Under the pieces are notes generated by a model. It was not told where the DNA came from and did no database searches. It saw nothing but the letters and a program-made list of their open reading frames with translations. From the NCBI RefSeq assembly GCF_964340395.1, contig NC_135549.1, forward strand, positions 25,682,342 to 25,746,341: 64,000 nucleotides of DNA, in the 5' to 3' direction. Shown piece after piece: positions 11,288 through 64,000 of the stretch. Source of the DNA: Glandiceps talaboti. Its lineage: Eukaryota > Hemichordata > Enteropneusta > Spengelidae. Made by a program: the position numbers and the translations under genes. Each line of letters opens with the position of its first letter. Position 1 is the stretch's first letter.

Positions 11288-12252
11288 GAGTGATCATCTC
11301 ATGTTCAGTTACTTTTTTTTCAACAGATCATTCTCATTGCGAACAACGACAGATGGTGTTTGTTGTTCTTTTTAGCTCCGCTGTCAGCGAAAGCTGAAAG
11401 CGTAGCTTTAGGTATAGGTGGGTATTGAGGTATAGAGAGTAGAGTGAATCATAGGTGTCCGTCAAACTTTTATATTTTTACTATCTACTCCGGAAGTGAC
11501 AGTCGGAATTCTTCGATATTTGGTGTGCATGTTCCCTGGGGGAGGTTATTCAGATTTGTTCATGCCAAGTTGATCTGTGCCATTTTCAATTTTTTATGAT
11601 TTTTTTTCTTAAAATGTCATTTTCATCAACTCCTTGAAAACCTCTTATTAGATTGCTTTGATATCTGGCGTGTTGATGCGCAGGGGGTAGCTTACTCAGA
11701 TTTGTTAATTTCAAGTCAGCACATCCTCATTTTTATTTTTTATGATTTTTTTTTTGTAATTTGAAAAAAAAATGAATATGTTAATGAGCATAATGACCGA
11801 CGCCATATTGGAAATCAGTCGACGAGACTTTAAGTAAACTGCCACTTTTCAAAAGACACTATTGACGTCAAACAAGCAATGTAATATGTGCTATAGTCAT
11901 AATTCTACGCATTGGGCGCCCAAATGACAAGCGTTTGTTCGAAACAGGGTTGTAAACTTCAAATCCAATTCTGCACCCTTCTACATAATCAGCCAGTCCG
12001 CAACATCCTCATTTGCATACTCTATCCTGATTCGACCAGAAGCTGTAGGTGACCTCATTTGACCGAGCGATTTTCCACAGCAAGTATCTTGAGTATCAAC
12101 ACAGGACGTTCTTGGTACTCACTAAAATCACACTTCAGACCCACTATAAAAGTGTGATGTTTTCAGATAACATGTAACTTGTGGTTAATTCTATATTGTC
12201 GTGCAATTTGGAATGACAGTGAACCAGAATTCAGACAACTTGCGTAAGGAAG

Positions 12253-12286
12253 GGCATGCCAGGCATGCCAGGCATGCCAGGCATGC
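12253..12286. repeat. GGCATGCCA 9-bp tandem repeat
   Basis: Almost four exact copies of a 9-bp unit whose core GGCATGCC is itself palindromic. Confidence 0.9.
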
Positions 12287-12684
12287 GGTTGAAGTTATGG
12301 CCGACAGTTCACATGTAAAGTTAAACGACATGAACGTGTCTTGCCTTTCCAAAATGCAAATATTTGGCAAGTAAAAATAATTAAAATAATTACAACTTTA
12401 ATTTGGCTTCAGACTTTGCATTATGTTTTGCGTATCTTTCCCCGTTTTACATGTAAATCCGAAAAGGTTCTCTCTCATCATGTCATCAGTGTCAGTGATC
12501 ATACCGCGCGGCTGCTTTGAGTACGAGCGAAGTGAGGCATGTTGAGGTATTTTGTTGAGAATTATAAATATTGCGAAATGTCAAGTACAAGGTTTAAATA
12601 CAATGGAATGATGAAAAAAATGGCAGAGTCTGCTGACAGGCGCCGGTCACAAGAAACACTGTGAATTAAAATATCAGACGATGT

Positions 12685-13225
12685 ATGTATTAATCGCCGA
12701 CAATCCACCCGTACACGAGGGACTAACCCGGAAGCAAGTCGTTGTCAGCCATACGTTACAGTGGTAACATCGTCCGAGAAATCGCTGCGTTCAGAATGTC
12801 ATTATTCACAGAATTGTTGTTTTCGAGTGAAAAACCGTCTTGAATTGTATAACTCTAACAAATGAAGACATGTCAAGTTATATTTTGAAAGTTGTATCGC
12901 TAGTTTGAGACGATTTTCTCACGTACTATAGTACTATCGAGGCTTACTTGGAAGTAGTAGGACCTTACTCCAGTTCATCGGGAAGTTTAGCCAGTCCGAT
13001 AATTCTTTCTGGTTTAGTTTACAACACTTTTGATCACGCAGATTTTGTTGTTGTGATGAAAAGAAATAAAAAAAAGATCATTTCAACCATTTCGTTGTGT
13101 TTTCTTTGTGAAAGGTAACCGAACATGAACGAGTGTTACCACTGTAACGTATGGCTGAGAATGACTCTCTTCCGGGTACTTGAGATTGTCGCCGTACGGA
13201 AACTAAGATGGCGATTAATACATTT
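12685..13225. repeat. inverted repeat pair inside the 2.3-kb element
   Basis: The left arm 12685-12779 (ATGTATTAATCGCC to GTCAGCCATACGTTACAGTGG) is the imperfect reverse complement of 13125-13225. The inner 25 bp (TTACAGTGGTAACA side) are almost perfect. About 345 bp lie between the arms. Confidence 0.7.
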
Positions 13226-13701
13226 CTTCCCTATATATATCTACCACAACTAGTACAAGTTGAATGTTGTTGACTTTGTAAATTTGTTAGAAAATTGAAA
13301 TTCAAATTGCCTCAAAATTATTTTAGATCCCTAGTTTATTTCATTCATCATTAAAATTTTCCAGGGTTACAGCTGTAAGACACTGGAATTATTTATAGCC
13401 AACCTCAAAATCCTCTTTTTTTCTTTTTCTTGTGTGCATTTCCCAGTCATTTTTTTCTGAGATTTTGTGCAATTTTTCATAACAGTAGATTTTTGTTATA
13501 AAATGGTGACTATGGTATAAAAGTACAATACATTACCAACTTTTGTGTAAAATGTGTTTTATATAGTGAGACATCATATGAAACCACTAACCACTTTATT
13601 GCATCGCTAAAACAAAACTGCATAGTGAAGAGCTGAAGACCTGAACCACTTCTACATGTCACCAAAATAAAAAATTAAATTAAAAAAAAAAAACAGCGGA
13701 G

Positions 13702-14601
13702 CTATTCTGACCGATAGGTCGCTTGTTTGACATAGATATTACCGTTGTATGTCCATAGATATTTATAGTGTAGAGCCTTCCTTTTATCGTTAGTTTTATT
13801 CAATAATTGCCGTTTGAATGCTGTCAGGTTTTCGTTGATATAAATATTGCCCTTCTCTCTGTAACCCAGTTTGTCCGTTGTAGTGTTCTTCATCTTCTTT
13901 CTTTCTCTGTATACTGTATCGCGAGTTCTTCTACTTTAATTCGAATTTCACTATGATTGGTCGATAAGTCGTCTTGCTTCCCCTTTCTAGTTGCTTTCCG
14001 ATTCTATGTGTCACTTCAATATCATTAATTGTTATTTCAGGGTGAATGATTGTTACCACAGCTAGCGTGACGTATATATATAAGGCCATGGATTTCGACG
14101 TTTTCTCTTCTATACTTGTTTTGGTCTTCTTGAGTATTCTCCATTGCTGTTATCCATTGTGTTAATTCCTCATATTGTTGTAGGTGGTTGCTGTCATGCT
14201 GCAGTTGATCAATCTGACCTCACATTTCTTCGACCAGTGTGTTGAAATACTCAAGTGATGTGGTGATGGCAGTTTGAGATTACTTGATGTCATGAATGTA
14301 ACATATTTACGACTGATGGCAAGCATTCTAACTTTCTGTTGATGTCATTTAGTTTTTGATCCACTATGGTACTTTCTATTTCTCGTAGTTTTCGTCGGCT
14401 TTTCTCGTTCTTGTCTTTTCGTTTTTGAGGTTGAAGGGAACCGCTTTTCTTTGCACTTGTCGTATAGAAATAAGCCCCCTTGCGTAAAGCTAACAAATGT
14501 GGTTTCAACGCAATCATTATATGTAGGCATAGTCTCATTAGCATTAATTTAGCTATAATACAAAGGGTTAAAATGAAATGTCCCTGGCTGTCTTCAGTCA
14601 A
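13702..14601 (-). pseudogene. L1-type LINE ORF1 remnant
   Basis: Fragments in several frames on the minus strand together show the ORF1 protein layout. A Lys/Arg-rich coiled-coil start (KRKDKNEKSRRKLREIE, 14290-14601) comes first. An RRM-like middle follows with NDIEVTHRIGKQ and YRPIIVKFE (about 13960-14040). The C-terminal domain has GNIYINENLTAFKRQLL and YLWTYNGNIYVKQ (13702-13893). The family packages LINE RNA as a trimer. The C-terminus runs straight into the end of the 2.3-kb repeat element, which truncates it. Frameshifts and stops make it non-functional. Confidence 0.75.
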
Positions 14602-14831
14602 ACGAAAAGTTCGTTTTCATTCTTCGGAGAAATGATAAATACACGACAATACAGTTCAGTTCGTTTCGAGATGAAGACTTGTAATGGCTTGGTGTTTGAA
14701 TAAAATCAGCAAGTTGTAGAGACGAATTGACGACCCTATACGTTCGGGAACAGCGCCCTAAATTATAATCATGAATGTATTTCTCTGTAATAATATGCCA
14801 GTATAAGTTTAAAATTTTTTTGTTCGTTTAG
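14602..14831. other. no gene recognised upstream of SH3 exon
   Basis: Nothing recognisable apart from the pyrimidine-rich tract and TTTAG acceptor just before 14832. An upstream coding exon of the host gene must exist, because the SH3 exon opens in mid-codon, but none could be identified here. Confidence 0.5.
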
Positions 14832-61268
<46,437 letters not shown>

Positions 61269-61670
61269 CCATGCAACTATTACATTACTGAAATGAAATT
61301 TGTTTATCTATTAATGCGAGGTTCTGGAGATGGCCTCATAGGTTTTTCGGTGTCCAAGTAGTGTAGTTGTAGGTAGATCGGCAGAACATAAGTGATTCTC
61401 CACTCTAGCTATCTCAAAGTTTCTAGGGTAGCAGAATCTAACGACCTTGTCTAAATTAGGTATTAGCCACACAGGTATCGTCACTCACAAGTACGCTTTT
61501 ACACTTAGGTAGAGAGAGACAGAGCGAGAGAGCACACCAACAGTTGCGTTGTAAATCAAACTCTAAAGTGTGAATAGTTCTCCATGTCCCTAGCAGATAA
61601 GTTCTAGTTGTCACCTTGACATTAGAGTGATGTCTAAACAGAATATAAAGAAATGATATATATTGTTATA

Positions 61671-61676
61671 AATAAA
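61671..61676 (+). terminator. candidate poly(A) signal of host gene
   Basis: AATAAA about 400 bp after the stop, the first canonical hexamer downstream. Confidence 0.5.
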
Positions 61677-61690
61677 TGATCTCTCACCTA

Positions 61691-62031
61691 GATTCACTGT
61701 TCTAAAAGACATGGTGAACTTTCCACCGAAATATTTAAGACTGAGATCTGAGATTATTCCATATGTAAATTTTCCACGTGTAGGTGTTGATCACGCTATT
61801 GGTAAATTAAGTATTGATCAGCAAGTCACGTTGTTTACAAGTACTAATGTATGTTTCACTGTTTCACTGATTCACTGTTCTAAAAGACATGGTGAACTTT
61901 CCACCGAAATATTTAAGACTGAGATCTGAGATTATTCCATATGTAAATTTTCCACGTGTAGGTGTTGATCACGCTATTGGTAAATTAAGTATTGATCAGC
62001 AAGTCACCTTGTTTACAAGTACTAATGTATG
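61691..62031. repeat. 178-bp tandem duplication
   Basis: The unit starting GATTCACTGTTCTAAAAGAC at 61691 is repeated from 61869 with almost no differences, so it is recent. It lies in or beyond the host gene's 3' region. Confidence 0.95.
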
Positions 62032-62392
62032 TTGTTTAATCAAAACACTTGACAATTGTTAGCTACTAGCGATAAATGCAATTAAGTCAGGATTAGTAGA
62101 TAAATCAACATTATATTAGTAGTGTTACGGATGAGAGAATACAACTTTTTAATATTCACTAAGTTTTGATGTTTTGCGAGGTCACCGTGAACTCTCAGCT
62201 ATCATGAATTAATACTTAGAACAAATGTTTGCATTTCGGGAATAGTATTCTTCTGAGATGACAACATTAAGTTATTAAAAGATCGTTGATGTCACATAAT
62301 GACTATATACAGACAGTTGGAAGAACAATGACGTGATCACATTGTTTAGCTAGTTTTCATATTTGTCAATATCATTTGCATTGACTTAATAT

Positions 62393-63966
<1,574 letters not shown>

Positions 63967-64000
63967 GCACCATAAATGACTAAAACGGAAGTATTGCCGT

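Larger units (their letters stand above)
11373..13704. mobile_element. 2.3-kb repeat element with TAGCTCCGCTGT ends
   Basis: The 12-bp sequence TAGCTCCGCTGT at 11373-11384 recurs as its reverse complement at 13693-13704. Between them there is no credible coding frame. Left-end sequence (11510-11780) contains two diverged units of about 150 bp with TATTTGGTGTGCATG / TATCTGGCGTGTTGATG and CAGATTTGTT. The block separates LINE ORF1 (right) from the LINE endonuclease (left), and the ORF1 frame runs directly into the right end. A target-site duplication is not clear. It may be a non-autonomous DNA transposon or a composite of repeats. Confidence 0.5.

Noticed and set aside
14066-14085. TATATATATAAGG followed by an ATG and a hydrophobic 25-residue frame, a possible promoter and first exon
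   Set aside because: It lies antisense within the LINE ORF1 remnant, and the frame stops after 25 codons with no usable donor, so I do not call it the missing first exon.

Overview
The window is animal nuclear DNA: AT-rich, with GT-AG introns, many microsatellites and a dense load of transposable elements. The mix (Polinton/Maverick, tyrosine-recombinase DIRS/Ngaro-type, Ty3/Gypsy, several LINE lineages, foldback elements) suggests a marine invertebrate such as a lancelet, hemichordate or lophotrochozoan. I cannot name the species. I see no rRNA, tRNA, CRISPR array or prokaryotic operon.

One host gene can be assembled on the + strand (14832-61268; its 5' exon was not found). It encodes an SH3 domain, an acidic linker and six tandem copies of an RRM-like domain of the PARP10/PARP14 N-terminal type, with a terminal exon ending in TAA. 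Each RRM is split over two exons: an A exon (strand 1, helix 1, a YFES...SGGG motif, strand 3) and a B exon (helix 2, strand 4, pattern VAQRV....H..G..LKV). Nearly every junction is phase 1, and the chain of exons stays in frame for about 685 codons. A surplus B exon follows the B5 exon, and a decayed B exon at 55674 has lost its AG acceptor. The 28.7-kb intron between B4 and A5 holds most of the mobile DNA.

Left part (1-14.6 kb): microsatellites and a minisatellite; two LINEs tail to tail (about 1039-5102); a DIRS/Ngaro-type element with split direct repeats (5188-9442); an inverted-repeat element (9735-10655); and a LINE whose endonuclease part (about 10690-11287) and ORF1 part (13702-14601) are separated by a 2.3-kb repeat element.

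Intron of the host gene (27.6-56.3 kb): an element bounded by arrays of 16-bp palindromes at an exact 35-bp period (27690-30312); a hAT-like terminal-inverted-repeat candidate (30523-32510); and a Gypsy element (about 32.65-53.46 kb) into which a complete 17,840-bp Polinton (33089-50928) has inserted. The Polinton has 141-bp terminal inverted repeats and a perfect 6-bp target-site duplication, ATTATG. It carries a family-B DNA polymerase, a chromodomain integrase, a packaging ATPase, a major capsid protein, a likely minor capsid (penton) protein and about a dozen accessory genes. The polymerase, ATPase, integrase and capsid genes are broken, so this copy is inactive. A 561-bp TTAA-flanked MITE sits inside one of its genes.

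Right part (53.5-64 kb): the last host exons, a 142-bp palindrome, long (TA)n, (GTAT)n and (AG)n tracts, a 178-bp tandem duplication and a large inverted-repeat pair (62393-63966). All assignments come from reading translated sequence and motifs by eye. Family names rest on remembered family signatures, not on searches.
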